Shown here: one piece after another, positions 63,321 through 64,000 of the stretch
How the letters are laid out: each line of letters starts with the position of its first letter
Numbering within the stretch: position 1 is the stretch's first letter
The notes under the pieces: model-generated
The model's database searches: none
Seen by the model: the letters and a program-made list of their open reading frames with translations, nothing else
What the model was told of the DNA's origin: nothing
Assembly (NCBI GenBank): GCA_023415475.1
Contig: JAEZKL010000059.1
Span: 1-64,000, forward strand
Reading direction: 5' to 3'
Length of the DNA: 64,000 bases
Source of the DNA: Bacillota bacterium
GTDB lineage: Bacteria > Bacillota > Clostridia > Lachnospirales > Lachnospiraceae
Program-made: the position numbers and the translations under genes

Positions 63321-64000
63321 TCAATGATTCAATTCACTAATTTTTTGATTAATCCTATTACGAACCCTGATACAGAACGTCGGGTCTTTAGGATATTCCG
63401 AAAATGTTATCTTCATTCCCGCTTCCTCTTCTATAATCTGCTCTACTGTTTCACGATTAGTCAGGGATTCCAGCAGATACATCGCACAGATATCTGCCAT
63501 CGCCTCATACAGAACCATGATACGGATTGATTCCTCCGGCTTACCGTCAGGTCCCGGATACACTAAAAAGCTATCTCCGGAGGGCATTCCATAGTCACAA
63601 TCTGTAACCTGGTAGGGATTGATATACCGTCTTGACAATATACTATTATAGAAATTATAACCCCAATGTAGCATTCCCTTTATCTCATACAAATAGACCT
63701 GAATACCGTAGATACGATTACGATATGACGGCATAGACATAAACCGGTTAGACACCTTTTCGCCTTGCGAACAGCAATAGTAACTCCAAAGGTTCTCTAC
63801 CTTCTTCTCCAGGAAGGGTTCAATATGATTGATCGCGCATGCCGGAACTTCAACAAGTCCATCCTCATAGAACGATATTTCCGACAAGGCATCCAGCATA
63901 TGGAACCCTTCTAAGTAGGGAGCAACTACCTTCTTTGCCTTCTGATAATCCTCCAGCATATGTATCCCCGGTTCATCTGAGATATGAAAATAACATTTTT
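63321..64000 (-). CDS. C-terminal part of DUF4091 / GH123-like protein (partial)
   Basis: The frame runs through the right edge of the window: before the ATG at 63959 it continues without a stop through HISDEPGIH, so the visible 226 residues are only the C-terminal part. Asp-Glu in HISDEPG and a GMLHWGYNFYNS segment match the DUF4091 domain, which is linked to GH123 beta-N-acetylgalactosaminidase-like enzymes. The end of the gene is at 63321. If active, it would act on amino-sugar glycans. The beginning, any signal peptide and other domains are outside the window. Confidence 0.75.
   Translation of the reverse strand, partial: KCYFHISDEPGIHMLEDYQKAKKVVAPYLEGFHMLDALSEISFYEDGLVEVPACAINHIEPFLEKKVENLWSYYCCSQGEKVSNRFMSMPSYRNRIYGIQVYLYEIKGMLHWGYNFYNSILSRRYINPYQVTDCDYGMPSGDSFLVYPGPDGKPEESIRIMVLYEAMADICAMYLLESLTNRETVEQIIEEEAGMKITFSEYPKDPTFCIRVRNRINQKISELNH

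Overview
The window looks like a chromosomal segment of a low-GC, Gram-positive, carbohydrate-degrading anaerobe, most likely a Lachnospiraceae / Clostridium cluster XIVa relative. This rests on strong AGGAGG ribosome-binding sites, class III fructose-1,6-bisphosphatase, lipobox substrate-binding proteins, CUT1 sugar importers lacking their own ATPase, membrane-bound AraC regulators and LytS-type kinases. No rRNA, tRNA, CRISPR array, transposase or prophage gene was seen. The assignment is inference from gene content.

Layout. 1-9.9 kb (mostly minus strand): a partial Cys-containing small protein, a hypothetical protein, class III FBPase, a chemotaxis receptor, an 800-bp gap with a 20-residue peptide ORF and hairpins, a ThuA-like protein, a MATE transporter, a flavin/PNPOx-type protein and a DUF4870-type membrane protein with a Gln-rich hexapeptide repeat. 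9.9-11.8 kb is a gene graveyard: a decayed FN3-domain gene, an AraC regulator and a 69-bp copy of part of the histidine kinase gene found 15 kb away.

11.8-25.5 kb is a coherent glycosaminoglycan-use locus. A secreted multidomain PL8 lyase cuts polymer outside the cell. A lipoprotein-dependent CUT1 importer (binding protein plus two permeases) takes up the oligosaccharides. A GH88 unsaturated glucuronyl hydrolase and a GH20 hexosaminidase finish them inside. A divergent membrane AraC-type sensor-regulator probably controls the locus through direct repeats found before both the lyase and the importer operon.

25.7-35.5 kb: a LytS-like sensor kinase, a receiver-BTAD regulator apparently started on a non-ATG codon, a lone receiver paralogue, and two large secreted proteins (an FG-GAP plus Ser/Thr-rich beta region plus FN3 protein, and a cadherin-like repeat protein). 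35.5-45.2 kb: an unusual cluster combining a sugar-importer-type binding protein and permeases with an HlyD-like adaptor and a MacB-like membrane protein, without any ATPase, next to an OmpR/histidine-kinase pair. 45.3-49.1 kb: an ABC-2 exporter with a beta-lactamase-family serine hydrolase. 49.4-54.1 kb: a lipoprotein metallo-beta-lactamase-fold protein, topoisomerase III and peptidase T. 54.3-57.7 kb: a beta-glucan set (AraC, cytoplasmic GH5, secreted GH16). 57.9-64 kb: an UlaG-like hydrolase, an ABC-F protein, a LacI regulator with candidate palindromic operators, an FAD oxidoreductase and the end of a DUF4091/GH123-like protein that runs off the window.

The most notable non-coding signals are two copies of an approximately 80-bp double-hairpin module (43.1 and 52.8 kb) with paired changes in one stem, three related long hairpins (3.3, 57.7 and 63.2 kb), and the direct repeats proposed as AraC sites.
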